From the NCBI RefSeq assembly GCF_002741055.1, contig NZ_CP016809.1, forward strand, positions 3,066,001 to 3,130,000: 64,000 nucleotides of DNA. Reading direction: 5' to 3'. Shown one piece after another: positions 17,455 through 26,729 of the stretch. The notes beneath the pieces are model-generated. The model searched no databases. It was not told the DNA's origin and saw nothing but the letters and a program-made list of their open reading frames with translations. Within the stretch, counting starts at the first letter, position 1. Each line of letters begins with the position of its first letter. Made by a program: the position numbers and the translations under genes. Source of the DNA: Paenibacillus ihbetae. Its GTDB lineage: Bacteria; Bacillota; Bacilli; Paenibacillales; Paenibacillaceae.

Positions 17455-18600
17455 TCAGACCGAGAACGGGGGCAGCATATCGAACTGATCGGGCATGTCA
17501 ACCAAATACAGGTTGGCGTAGCCGTTTTTGTCGCTTGTGAACAGCAGCCGTTTGCCCTCCGGATCAAAGCGCGGATGCGCATGCACCTTCTGGGAGTGAA
17601 AGCTGCACCGCAGCTCGCACAGCATGCTCGGCCCCTGATATATCCCGCCGGCGTCCTTGCGCCACACCGAGAGCGTGCGGACCGCCCCCTTGCCGTCGAC
17701 GACGGCCTGCCCGAGGCCATCGGCATACGCATGCCACGTATCAAAGCCGAATTCCGTCTCCTCCATCGCCGTATTGTCATACCGGATGCTGCCGAAAAAA
17801 TTCGTGCCGTCTACGCGAAAGCCGTGATACCCGATCGTTACGCCGTCGGGATAAAAGAACTCATGGCCTACTTTCTCTCCCGGCTCGAGGCGCTCCCGGA
17901 TTTTCCAAACCTCTCCGCTCCGCAGATCCAGCCCCCATATGCGATGGTCCACCTCATGCCAGGGGCCTTCGTGGCAGAACGTCATCAGCCACGGCTCCAC
18001 CGGCGAAGCGTTGATATGGGTGATGAAGTTATGGTCTTCATACAGTGTCTCCGGCTGCGTCCTCCCTTCCGCATCCAGCCGGATGATCCGGCTGTCGGGC
18101 TGAGCCTGCATCAACTCGCGGTGGCCGACGTAGCCATTGCCCAGATCAAGCTTGATCCGGTCCGACAGATCTTCCTGGATGCACGTAACCACCGACCGGC
18201 CGCCGGCCGGGCAGCTTAAATTGCCGATCGTGTAGCCCTGAGGCGCCTCATATAGCTCCACTTCCTCCAGCGTTGCAAGATCGAGCCGGCGTACGCTTCG
18301 GCCCACCCGGACGAATGCCGCGGTCCCATCCGGCAGCAGACAGGCATCGAGCTCATCATTATCCGGATAATCGGTCAACTGCAGCATCTCGCCGCTCTCC
18401 ACCTCCATGCTGTACAGGTTGGCGCTGTTTTCGCGGTCCGATACGAACAGCAGCCGCCGTCCCCCGTCATACCATCCGTTTTCCGTAAAATACAAATGGT
18501 GGCTGTGTGCCTTGTAGTCGGTCAGCTGCGCGACCTCAACTCCCGTCAACCGGTCCCGGTATTGCCTCCGTTCCGGTTTCCATACCGTTCCTTTTGCCAT
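17455..18600 (-). CDS. Oligogalacturonate lyase, PL22 family
   Basis: PL22 enzymes split short oligogalacturonides, producing unsaturated galacturonate (later DKI). The sequence shows a seven-bladed beta-propeller with repeated blade motifs (LLFVSDRENSANLYSMEV, LLFTSDKNGYANLYLVDM). Likely metal and catalytic ligands are HSHHLYFT, THINASP, CHEGPWHEVDHRIW, KVGHEFFYPDGVTIGYHG and HSQKVHAHPRF. These histidines are characteristic of the family. It has no signal peptide and is intracellular. ATG at 18600 is chosen because GGAGGAAGG lies just before it; an in-frame start 17 codons earlier lacks this. Confidence 0.9.
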   Translation of the reverse strand: MAKGTVWKPERRQYRDRLTGVEVAQLTDYKAHSHHLYFTENGWYDGGRRLLFVSDRENSANLYSMEVESGEMLQLTDYPDNDELDACLLPDGTAAFVRVGRSVRRLDLATLEEVELYEAPQGYTIGNLSCPAGGRSVVTCIQEDLSDRIKLDLGNGYVGHRELMQAQPDSRIIRLDAEGRTQPETLYEDHNFITHINASPVEPWLMTFCHEGPWHEVDHRIWGLDLRSGEVWKIRERLEPGEKVGHEFFYPDGVTIGYHGFRVDGTNFFGSIRYDNTAMEETEFGFDTWHAYADGLGQAVVDGKGAVRTLSVWRKDAGGIYQGPSMLCELRCSFHSQKVHAHPRFDPEGKRLLFTSDKNGYANLYLVDMPDQFDMLPPFSV

Positions 18601-18668
18601 AATGCCTTCCTCCAGTCCAGCGTATTCCCCATCCTTCGAACCAGGGTTCATCCAATGCTACAACAATG

Positions 18669-20729
18669 CTACAACCACGGCTTCAATCCTTCCCACTGCA
18701 CATTCCAGCCGCTGGACGGAAATCCGGGAGCGCCCGGGTCCTCCTGCCCCTCCCAGCCGCAGGCCATCATGGCAACCGCCGCAAGCAGTCCGCCATTGCC
18801 CGGCAGGTATGCGGACAAGCCGGGACGCTGATAATTGTGCCCATTCGGCAAATACGTGTTCTTCACCTCGTCCATCAAGAGAAAATCGACAGCCAGATCG
18901 CGCTCGCCTAGCCTGGCCGCCGTCATGGCACATACCGGAAAGTCCCATCCCCATGCCGTCTCCCACTGCCACACGTCCTTCACCTTCTTCAGCGTACGGC
19001 GCATCGTTTCCCGATCGATCAGCCTGCCCGGAAGCACGCCCAGCGCACACAGCATGGACGGATGATCATGATTCTTCGCCGTAAACGTATCTGGGGCCAG
19101 CGCATGAGCCAAATAGACGCCATCCTTCTGCGGCGGCGATGCCATCCTGCCTGCTACCTCCGCCCAGCGCGGATTCGGCCGGATCCCCATGCGGCCGGCC
19201 CACTTCACCGCAATATGAAGGCCATATCTCCAATATTCCAGCTCATACGGCGGGTTGACGCTGCCGTCCATAGGGTGGCATTCCTGCGCAGGAATGAGCG
19301 GCGGACCGAGATCGAAAGCGCCGGTCTCCTCATTCCAATGGGCATAGGACACCATAAAGTCAGCCGATTCGAACACGATGTCGCGGAGTCTTCGCAGTGT
19401 CGCCGTTGTCGGTTCCGCCTTATAGCACAGCTCCGCCATCGCGATCGGATGCGGCTGCTGCCAGATCAGGCCGGGAGCGACGGGCGACGGACAGGGATAG
19501 CCGTCAAAGCCCACCATCTTCGGCCAGCGGGCTCCCTCATAGCCTTGCATCCTGGCCAGCTCGCGGGCGACCGGCAGGATGCGGTCGTACCAGCCCATGC
19601 TGCGCCGCAGAATCGAAGCCCGGCCCCATAACGCAAAATGTGCCGCATGCCACCAGTGCATCTCCAGATGCGCTTTGCCGAACCAGCTGTTGTACATAAG
19701 GCCGGTTTCCTGCGGCGGCATGGAGCCGCCGCTGTGAACGGCGCACAGCCATTGCGACAAGACCACCCGCCGCTCCAGCTCAAAGGCCCGCGGATCGGAG
19801 CTGCCCTCGAAGCTGATCGCCCCCCCGCTCTGCCAGAAGGCTTCCCAGTGACGGGCGCTGGCTGCCGTTATGTCTTCCACCTCGGCGGCAGCGGGCGTAC
19901 TCGGAGCAAATCCGACGGAGAACGCCAGCTCGTCAACATGCGTTTCGCCCGTTCCTTCCGGATGCAGCGTAAACTCATGCTGACCCGTCTGCTCGAGCCG
20001 CCCCCCGCTCCACTGCCACCGGACGGCATAGCGGTCCTCATCCATCGTTCGTTCGATCCAGGCCGCCCCATCCTCCTGCCGGAGCAGAACCGTTTCATGA
20101 CGATGGTCATTCGCCCAGTCGAGCTGCACGGACTTGGACCAGGAGGTGTGCGTCATATCCGGTGCGGGAAAGCGGATAAATACCTGCAGCTGCCCTTTGC
20201 CAACAAGCGGCGAGACGACTTTCACGCCCAGCAAATCCGCATCAGGATGGCAAACCGTCGTCACGTCGACAGGCACCCCGCGAACGGTAAAGCGGCTAGA
20301 CAGGACCCCGGTCCAGAGGTCGAGCTTTTGCCGAAATCCGCCCGCATGACCGTAATCAAGCTCCTCTCCCGACTCATCCAAAAATCGGAAGGCCAGGCGG
20401 CCGAGATGAAGGCGATGGGGATTTTGCCTCAGCCATTGATACGCCTCCTCCCGATCCCCGGGCTTCATCGGATAACCGACCTTGCGGCCATGCGTGTCAA
20501 ACGGTTGAAGCGCGGCATCCTTCCAATCGAATCGGCGGCGTCCCCCCGTAAAGTGCCAGCCCCAGTTCGATTGGGTCCCGAGCGGCACCTCGTATTGCTC
20601 GGGAAACGTCTGCAGCCCGGTAATATCCGCGGTAAACGCGAATTCCCCATTGCCGACCGACAGCGGCGATAATGGATTCAGCCTGTCGAACTCCGGATGA
20701 TGTCGTTCTACAATCTGCTTTCTCTCCAT
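18669..20729 (-). CDS. Unassigned (alpha/alpha)6-like glycosidase candidate
   Basis: This protein of about 686 residues is flanked by pectin-degrading enzymes. It starts MERKQIVERHHPEFDRLNPL, then SPLSVGNGEFAFTADITGLQTFP, a layout like the N-terminal beta-sandwich of GH65/GH95-type enzymes. The middle holds LMYNSWFGKAHLEMHWWHAAHFALWGRASIL, with acidic and aromatic residues typical of helical-barrel active sites, and IWQQPHPIAMAELCY. I cannot place it in a numbered family. There is no signal peptide. Two better-spaced ATGs (20735, 20729) follow GGAAGGAG; an upstream ATG at 20759 is possible. The role is inferred from context: cleaving a rhamnogalacturonan-derived linkage. Confidence 0.7.
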   Translation of the reverse strand: MERKQIVERHHPEFDRLNPLSPLSVGNGEFAFTADITGLQTFPEQYEVPLGTQSNWGWHFTGGRRRFDWKDAALQPFDTHGRKVGYPMKPGDREEAYQWLRQNPHRLHLGRLAFRFLDESGEELDYGHAGGFRQKLDLWTGVLSSRFTVRGVPVDVTTVCHPDADLLGVKVVSPLVGKGQLQVFIRFPAPDMTHTSWSKSVQLDWANDHRHETVLLRQEDGAAWIERTMDEDRYAVRWQWSGGRLEQTGQHEFTLHPEGTGETHVDELAFSVGFAPSTPAAAEVEDITAASARHWEAFWQSGGAISFEGSSDPRAFELERRVVLSQWLCAVHSGGSMPPQETGLMYNSWFGKAHLEMHWWHAAHFALWGRASILRRSMGWYDRILPVARELARMQGYEGARWPKMVGFDGYPCPSPVAPGLIWQQPHPIAMAELCYKAEPTTATLRRLRDIVFESADFMVSYAHWNEETGAFDLGPPLIPAQECHPMDGSVNPPYELEYWRYGLHIAVKWAGRMGIRPNPRWAEVAGRMASPPQKDGVYLAHALAPDTFTAKNHDHPSMLCALGVLPGRLIDRETMRRTLKKVKDVWQWETAWGWDFPVCAMTAARLGERDLAVDFLLMDEVKNTYLPNGHNYQRPGLSAYLPGNGGLLAAVAMMACGWEGQEDPGAPGFPSSGWNVQWEGLKPWL

Positions 20730-20765
20730 CTCCATGCTCTCCTTCCATGCTGTGGACATGCCCTG

Positions 20766-23045
20766 TTATTCGTATAAGGCGTCCATTCGGGTTCTCATCA
20801 TATCCCGGTACTTTCCCGGGGTGATATCCTTGAATTTGCGGAAGCTCCGGATGAAGCTGTTCTCGTGCTGATAACCAACCATCAGGGCGATATCGGATAT
20901 TTTCCGGTCGGTCTTGATCAGCAGCTCCCCGGCGCGTTCCATCCGCAGCCGGGTTAAGTAGTTGTAAATCGTTTCATTGGTCTCCTGCTTGAACAGCTGG
21001 CTGGCCAAGCTGCTGCTGATGCCGATGGAGTCGGCGATTTCCGGAATGCCGATCGGCTCTCCGAGATGCTGCTCCATGTATTCCATCATCCGCTGGCACA
21101 GGATAAAATCCTTGCTTCCGATCAAGCGTCGGTAGCGTTCGGACAATGCGTTAATCAGGCCCGTCAGCTCCGCTTCGATGTCCTCGATATACATCGTGGC
21201 GAGCCGGCCGGCCGATTCTGCCTCGGCTCCTTCCCCGCCCGGGCAGAGTCCCTGCAAGCGTTCCAATAAAGACTGCAGCGCGGCAAGCGCTTCCGTCGGA
21301 TACCAATATCGACTGCGGATATTGCCGGCAATACGCTCCAGCAGGGCCACCGCTTTTTCCCCTTCCCCGCTCTCCACGGCGGCCAGCAATTCCCGTATTC
21401 CGTCTTCCGGCGCTTGCTTGTCGGTTACCTCATGGGCGGATACGTCCTGGAACGGCACGAGCTGGCCATAGCCTCTGTATAAACGGTAGGTTAACGCATT
21501 CTCCGCCTCCAGCATGGCCTGCTTCAATTTACAGACATCGCTTTGCGGCATGCTCATGCCCGCAGATACGCTGAACTTCAGCAGCCGGGACACCGTTTCG
21601 ATCGCCTCAGCCATTGGCGGACGTCCTTCGGCCTCCTGAGGCTGAAGGAGAATCGCCATTCGGTCTGCCCCGAAATCGGCGCAGGCGACCCTCCATTTCG
21701 GCTCATGCAGCTCGGCTATGATATTGGCCAAGGCGAACTTAAGCAAGGAATGATCGCTTGCCGGGAACCGGCGCGACCACGAGTCGTAACGGTCAATCGA
21801 CAGCACGGCTACCGTCACCGGAGCATCGGTCCATTCGGCAAAATAACGGGACCACTTCTCCCGGATCTCACGCCGTCCGCTCATATGCCCCGAGTGGATA
21901 TCGTGCAAAAATTTGGACGCCGCATCCGGGATCGTCTCCCGAACCAATTGGGACAGATGGGCATGGTTGCTCAGCAGCTCTCCAGCAAGCTTCTCCAGAT
22001 CGATGCGGTCCGGGCTGGACATCTTCCCTTCGTAGGCGCTAAACAACTGCTTCAGCCGCCGCACCGGCCGGAATGCAGCCGAGTTCACGTACAGGATCGT
22101 AAGCGCTCCCAGTGCCAGGGCAGCTACCGAGACCGACAGCACGGTGTCGCGCACCTTCTTGGACTGGGCCAGCAAACTGTCCTGCGACACGATGGATACA
22201 TATTTCCAGCCGGTGAGCGGCGATTCGATCTGGTTCACCAGCAGCTTCTGCCCTTCATGAACAAAATCGCCGAAGCGGTCCTCCTTCAGCTCGTTCAGCG
22301 CCTGGGTCACGGCATCCGGCTTAAACTCCGAATTGGAGACCGAGTACAGCACATGACCCTGCTGATCCACGATATACCGCATGCTGTCCACTTGCGAAAG
22401 CGCGGGCGGGTTAAGCTTGGCAAACAGCTCCGTTTCCCGCAAATTCACCGCTACGATGCCTCGAAATTTGCCCTGAATCATGATCTTTCGGAACAGCGTC
22501 AGCTCAGAGCCCTTGTTCCCCGCCCCCTCGGGAACATGCCGCTTGCGGATCGTCATCATGTCGTCACCGAATTCGTCCGCGATGCTGGTCCACTCGGAAT
22601 CCACGAAGGTCAGCCTGCTGGAGCTGTAGCCTTGGGGCAGTGAAACGAAGCTGCCCCGCTCGATGTCATAAACGTATATGCTGTTGATGTACTCCGAATT
22701 GTTGATCCAGGTGGACAGGAGCCGGTACAAGGTGGAAATATTGGAGACCGAATTCTGGTTCTCGCTCGTCAGGAAATGGTAAACATGCTCGTTCACGGCG
22801 ACCTGGACCGCGATTTTGTCGCTTTCCCGGATCGAGTCGTCAATGAATTTCATGCTGATCTGCAGCATTTGATGCTGCGGCTCGCTCAGCTCCTCCTGCA
22901 GCACCGATTTGGAGGTGTAATAGGAGGTCAGGCTGACGGCCAAAATGATCAAGAATACGGACACGGTCAAAATGAGCACCAGTCGGGCCTGCGTCTGGGC
23001 CAGCGAATATTTGAGCCACTTACCGATCGTTTGGAACATATCCAT
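20766..23045 (-). CDS. AraC-family membrane-bound transcriptional regulator
   Basis: The protein (759 residues) has a YesS/YtdP-like layout. A first membrane helix (RLVLILTVSVFLIILAVSL) is followed by an extracytoplasmic dCache-like sensor of about 250 residues, a second helix (TVLSVSVAALALGALTILYV), a coiled cytosolic linker, and a C-terminal AraC double helix-turn-helix. The DNA-binding part includes GIPEIADSIGISSSLASQLFKQ and ALMVGYQHENSFIRSFRKFKDITPGKYR. Such regulators sense sugars outside the cell and activate neighbouring polysaccharide operons. It sits in the middle of the pectin cluster. Start is ATG 23045 or in-frame ATG 23039, the latter better spaced from GCGGGG. Confidence 0.9.
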   Translation of the reverse strand: MDMFQTIGKWLKYSLAQTQARLVLILTVSVFLIILAVSLTSYYTSKSVLQEELSEPQHQMLQISMKFIDDSIRESDKIAVQVAVNEHVYHFLTSENQNSVSNISTLYRLLSTWINNSEYINSIYVYDIERGSFVSLPQGYSSSRLTFVDSEWTSIADEFGDDMMTIRKRHVPEGAGNKGSELTLFRKIMIQGKFRGIVAVNLRETELFAKLNPPALSQVDSMRYIVDQQGHVLYSVSNSEFKPDAVTQALNELKEDRFGDFVHEGQKLLVNQIESPLTGWKYVSIVSQDSLLAQSKKVRDTVLSVSVAALALGALTILYVNSAAFRPVRRLKQLFSAYEGKMSSPDRIDLEKLAGELLSNHAHLSQLVRETIPDAASKFLHDIHSGHMSGRREIREKWSRYFAEWTDAPVTVAVLSIDRYDSWSRRFPASDHSLLKFALANIIAELHEPKWRVACADFGADRMAILLQPQEAEGRPPMAEAIETVSRLLKFSVSAGMSMPQSDVCKLKQAMLEAENALTYRLYRGYGQLVPFQDVSAHEVTDKQAPEDGIRELLAAVESGEGEKAVALLERIAGNIRSRYWYPTEALAALQSLLERLQGLCPGGEGAEAESAGRLATMYIEDIEAELTGLINALSERYRRLIGSKDFILCQRMMEYMEQHLGEPIGIPEIADSIGISSSLASQLFKQETNETIYNYLTRLRMERAGELLIKTDRKISDIALMVGYQHENSFIRSFRKFKDITPGKYRDMMRTRMDALYE

Positions 23046-23071
23046 CCCCGCTTTACTACCAGTTTGGTTCC

Positions 23072-23121
23072 ATTATAGCCTACGCTCCGCTCCTGCCGTC
23101 ATTAGGAATTAAGCGTTTTCA
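23072..23121 (-). promoter_or_regulatory. Possible internal promoter with cre-like site upstream of the AraC gene
   Basis: In the 131-base gap before the regulator, the minus strand has TATAAT (23077-23072) with a weak ATGACG -35 (spacing 19). Just upstream is TGAAAACGCTTAAT (23121-23108), which matches the CcpA cre consensus at all but the last two positions. This suggests catabolite control of the regulator, but binding is unproven. Confidence 0.35.
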
Positions 23122-23176
23122 CGCACTCCTGCCCCGTCCTACCTTTTAACTTATTGCGGATCTAAGTGTCCTGAAC

Positions 23177-25429
23177 TTACGTACCATGGGCACCGGGAGC
23201 CGCCGATGTCTTCAGCTGTGGGTCGTCTTCCAGTTCCCGTGCTGTATGACGCATCAGTTGAAGGAGCTCGACGCCGGCCAGAAGCACAATGCCGATGCCG
23301 TGCGTGTCGTTCACATTCCACGACAGGTCGTGCTTGTAATACGAGTGGGAGGTGGACCAGCTGCTCCCCTTGCATACGCCGAATACATTGCCTTTGCCGT
23401 CAATCGCCCGGGCGGTCAGGCCCTCCCACCCCGAGACGGCTGCCTGCGCGTAGAGCTGGGTCGACCGAAGCCAGCCTCGCCGTACGCCCCGGGCCATGCC
23501 ATAGATGAACATCGCGGTGCACGACGCTTCCTCATAGGATTCGGGATCGGTCAGCACTTGGTGCCACAGCCCGTTTACGCCCTGCACCCGTCGGTACCCT
23601 TCCGCCAGCTCACGGTAGAACTGCAGAAGACGCTCGTAGTCGGGATGGCCGGTCGGAAGCACGGCGAGCAGCTCGGCCAGCGAGAAGAATACCCACCCGT
23701 TGCCCCTCCCCCATACCGTACGGGAAGGCAGGCCCCGCCGAACGTCATAGACATGCGACATCAGCTGCAAATCCGGCATATACAAGTAAGACTTATACAG
23801 CAGCAGCTGCTTTGCCGCTTCGTCCAAATAGCGGGAGTCGCCGGTCAGCTCCGCATACCGGCATAGAAACGGCACGCTCATATACATATCGTCGCACCAC
23901 ATCGTCAGGTCCATGCTGCGGGAAACGCCGACCTCCCGGTAGAGGGCGCCGTCCGGCAGCCGGGATTGAACGGTCATGATATACCGGGCGATATCGTCAG
24001 CGGCCCGGCGAGCCCCTTTCAGCGACCGAAGGCGGTCAGCGAGGATGGCGAGCGCGCCGAAGGAGCCGCAATCATCCAGACTGTCGATATCGGACAGCTG
24101 ATTGTTCAGCCCGGCTGCGCCGAACCGTTCCCGATCCCATAACGCGTACTCGTAATGGGAGGTAGCGAACTCGACATGCCGCAGAACGTAATGCTCAAGA
24201 TCAGGGCGATGCAGCGTTCTGCTCGTTTCAAGCAGGCCGTAAAGCGTTACGCCCAGCGGATAATTCCATCGGCCAAACAGCTCGTTCTCCAGAAACGGCC
24301 GAATGCATGCACCCGATTCGCCTCCCGTCCAGAACAGCTTCTCCCCGCCCGGCTGAGCGAGGGTATCCATGCCAAAATACTCGGATATTTCAAGCTCCGC
24401 ATCCGCACGGAATGGACCGAGATACAGCCATTCTCCCTTGAGGCCGTGCACCTTGCGGGGCGCGCACAGCATCCCGGAGGGGGAAACCTCATCGATGCGA
24501 AATCCCCATCCGTCCGGGCCGCATTCGCACCGGGCCGTCAGCTCTCCGCGTCCTGCGGGGGCATCGAGCGTGAAGCGGAAGCTTCCCGCCTCGGGATAAA
24601 AGCCGGCTTCCCGGCCGTTCCATTCAAACCGCACCGGTCCGTAGGCGGTTCCGGACACCAGGACCTTCGCCGGGGCCAAGCTGCGGTTAATGACAGCCGC
24701 CCAGGCATATGCGGCATATCCCGGCTTGTCGCCATACATGACGGACATGGGGCCTTTCGGGCTGCCAGCGTCGACTCTCTCACCATGCTCCGCTCGTGCT
24801 GGGAGCCAGTCCGTTCCCGTGAGCGCCTCGCTCTTCACGATACCGGGGATGACCGGAAGCGAGCGGGAGAGCGGCCTTGTCACGATCCAGCCCTCCTCCC
24901 CCTCCCTCTCCGTTGACGGAGCCAGAAAGCAATACGGTTTGTTCTTACGGTTGCTCGTACCGAATACACCTCCGGCTCCCCCGGGTCCAGGGCGGAATTC
25001 CAGGACGAAGTGGTTCCACCCTTCGGTGAGCTCGATCCCGATTCTGACCGGCGTGTCCGGATCCGCCGCCTCTCCCTGCGCGGAGCCGAACCGCTTTCTC
25101 CCGTTATGATACAGCCGTACCGGTCCGTCGCTCTGGATCAGGAAGGGAAAGGTGTGCCCTTCCCGGACCCACAGCTTCCCCCAGGCATAAACCACCTGGT
25201 CTTCCGTCATCTCCGGAAACATGTCCCCGATCGGAAATACGTAAGCGTGATCCCCCCGCTTGCGAATCGGCCCGCTGCGGCTAACCCGGTACACCGGAGG
25301 GTGAGGAGGATGATCGCCTACATAACGCTGGGCGATGACCGTAAGAGCATGCTCAATCGAGCTTCCCTCCGTCTGGTAGGCCAAGCCCTCCGCCGGATCG
25401 AAATATTCGCTGCTATCCTGTTTGCTCAT
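23177..25429 (-). CDS. Large GH105-type hydrolase with N-terminal beta-rich extension
   Basis: The C-terminal half (about residues 390-750) is a GH105-like barrel: WNYPLGVTLYGLLE, SMDLTMWCDDMYMSVPFLCRYAE with the catalytic-site Asp pair, TVWGRGNGWVFFSLAELL and GLWHQVLTDPESYEEAS. The N-terminal 370 residues are beta-rich and not seen in ordinary GH105 proteins (VRLYHNGRKRF, GWNHFVLEFRPG, GEWLYLGPF). They may be carbohydrate-binding or a lid. The length of about 750 residues is double that of a standard member. There is no signal peptide. The start at 25429 overlaps the stop of the oxidoreductase gene (ATGA); an upstream in-frame start is less likely. Confidence 0.82.
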   Translation of the reverse strand: MSKQDSSEYFDPAEGLAYQTEGSSIEHALTVIAQRYVGDHPPHPPVYRVSRSGPIRKRGDHAYVFPIGDMFPEMTEDQVVYAWGKLWVREGHTFPFLIQSDGPVRLYHNGRKRFGSAQGEAADPDTPVRIGIELTEGWNHFVLEFRPGPGGAGGVFGTSNRKNKPYCFLAPSTEREGEEGWIVTRPLSRSLPVIPGIVKSEALTGTDWLPARAEHGERVDAGSPKGPMSVMYGDKPGYAAYAWAAVINRSLAPAKVLVSGTAYGPVRFEWNGREAGFYPEAGSFRFTLDAPAGRGELTARCECGPDGWGFRIDEVSPSGMLCAPRKVHGLKGEWLYLGPFRADAELEISEYFGMDTLAQPGGEKLFWTGGESGACIRPFLENELFGRWNYPLGVTLYGLLETSRTLHRPDLEHYVLRHVEFATSHYEYALWDRERFGAAGLNNQLSDIDSLDDCGSFGALAILADRLRSLKGARRAADDIARYIMTVQSRLPDGALYREVGVSRSMDLTMWCDDMYMSVPFLCRYAELTGDSRYLDEAAKQLLLYKSYLYMPDLQLMSHVYDVRRGLPSRTVWGRGNGWVFFSLAELLAVLPTGHPDYERLLQFYRELAEGYRRVQGVNGLWHQVLTDPESYEEASCTAMFIYGMARGVRRGWLRSTQLYAQAAVSGWEGLTARAIDGKGNVFGVCKGSSWSTSHSYYKHDLSWNVNDTHGIGIVLLAGVELLQLMRHTARELEDDPQLKTSAAPGAHGT

Positions 25430-26724
25430 GCTTTTGTCAGCTCTCCTTTCCAACCTGCAAGCACGTCCTGGATCGCCACCGGCTTCCCTTCCTTGGCCGA
25501 GCGCCACACCGCTTCCCCTGTTGCAACCGAATACGCGCCGTCCGCTGCCCCCGATAAGACGGAATAGGGCCTGGATCGGTCCTCACCCAGGAACAGATCG
25601 TTCAAAAGCAGCGGATCGCCTCCTCCATGCCCGCCTTCCCGATGCACCACATGGATCGTTTCTTTGGAGCCGAACAACGGGAAATAGTCGATGGTCTGGA
25701 CCGGAGTCGGAAACGGGGTCCTGGACGGAGCATGGTATTCGGTCGTCTCCAGGCGGCCCTTCGTGCCGTTTATCGCCAGACGGTAGCCTTCGTACGGCAG
25801 CGAGAAGTTGACGGAATAACTGAGCAGCGCGCCCCCGTTGTATCGGATAGCGGCCGCATACGTATCCTCGATGTCAATCTCGGAGTCAAAGATGCACTGG
25901 TCCGGGCGGTAACCCGTGTACGGAAATTGCCGCCCTTCCGCCGCAAGGAGACCGAGGTGATCATCCTTCACATGGCGCGCATTCCAGCGCGTGTAGTAGG
26001 CACAGCGGCTTGCTGCCGTGCAGGTGCCGCAATGGCGGCCGTCCACCCGCTCCGGGTTAAGCTCGCCTTCGGATCCGTAATAATGAAGGGCCCCGTAAGC
26101 GAAGGCTTCGACCGGCCGCTGATTGATCCACCAGCCGACGAGGTCGAAATGATGGGTGCTCTTGTGGATGGAGAGGCCGCCGGAAAGCTCGCGCCGGCGG
26201 TTCCATCTTTTGAAATAGCTTGCTCCATGATACGTATCCAGGTACCAGTTCAAATCCACGGAAGTAATGCGGCCAAGCCGGCCCTCCCATACCATTTCCT
26301 TGATCTTGTCGTGAACGGGAGCATAACGATAGTTGAACGTGACGGTTACGCTGCCTTTGCTTGCCCTTTCCGCTTCCAGCACCCGCCGGGCGTCCGCCCC
26401 GGTCGTGACCATCGGTTTCTCCGTGATGACATCCAGATCGTGCTCCAGCGCGGCGACGATATAACGCGCATGCGTATCATCCCGTCCCGCTACAATCACG
26501 ACGTCCGGCTTCGTCTCCTCGATCATGCGTTCGAACTCCTCTTCGCCGTAAACGGCGATGGCCGGATGCTCCGGAAAACGTGTGCGGAACAGCTCAAAAC
26601 GCTCCGGGTCTGTGTCGAGCAGCGCCACCAGCTCGCTCCGCGGGGCATACGTCGTCAAGATCGGCTTGGCAAACATCCCAAGCGCCCGTCCGCTGACACC
26701 GCATATCGCATATTTCTTCTTCAT
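25426..26724 (-). CDS. Gfo/Idh/MocA family NAD(P)-dependent oxidoreductase
   Basis: The Rossmann part begins KKKYAICGVSGRALGMF, close to the family's GxGxxG. It continues with VVIVAGRDDTHARYIVAALEHDLDVITEKPMVTT, the EKP motif that binds the cofactor and places the catalytic Lys. The C-terminal domain has GGLSIHKSTHHFDLVGWW, the usual G..H...D signature. A cysteine cluster at about residues 236-246 (HCGTCTAASRC) is unusual and could bind metal. The substrate is probably a sugar or uronic-acid derivative from pectin, an inference from context. ATG 26724 is used; ATG 26730, overlapping the previous stop, is also possible. Confidence 0.88.
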   Translation of the reverse strand: MKKKYAICGVSGRALGMFAKPILTTYAPRSELVALLDTDPERFELFRTRFPEHPAIAVYGEEEFERMIEETKPDVVIVAGRDDTHARYIVAALEHDLDVITEKPMVTTGADARRVLEAERASKGSVTVTFNYRYAPVHDKIKEMVWEGRLGRITSVDLNWYLDTYHGASYFKRWNRRRELSGGLSIHKSTHHFDLVGWWINQRPVEAFAYGALHYYGSEGELNPERVDGRHCGTCTAASRCAYYTRWNARHVKDDHLGLLAAEGRQFPYTGYRPDQCIFDSEIDIEDTYAAAIRYNGGALLSYSVNFSLPYEGYRLAINGTKGRLETTEYHAPSRTPFPTPVQTIDYFPLFGSKETIHVVHREGGHGGGDPLLLNDLFLGEDRSRPYSVLSGAADGAYSVATGEAVWRSAKEGKPVAIQDVLAGWKGELTKA

Positions 26725-26729
26725 TAGCA

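Noticed and set aside
19638-20672. 344-codon plus-strand frame inside the pectin cluster
   Set aside because: It lies antisense to the barrel-protein gene, has no start signal, and its composition reflects the opposite strand.
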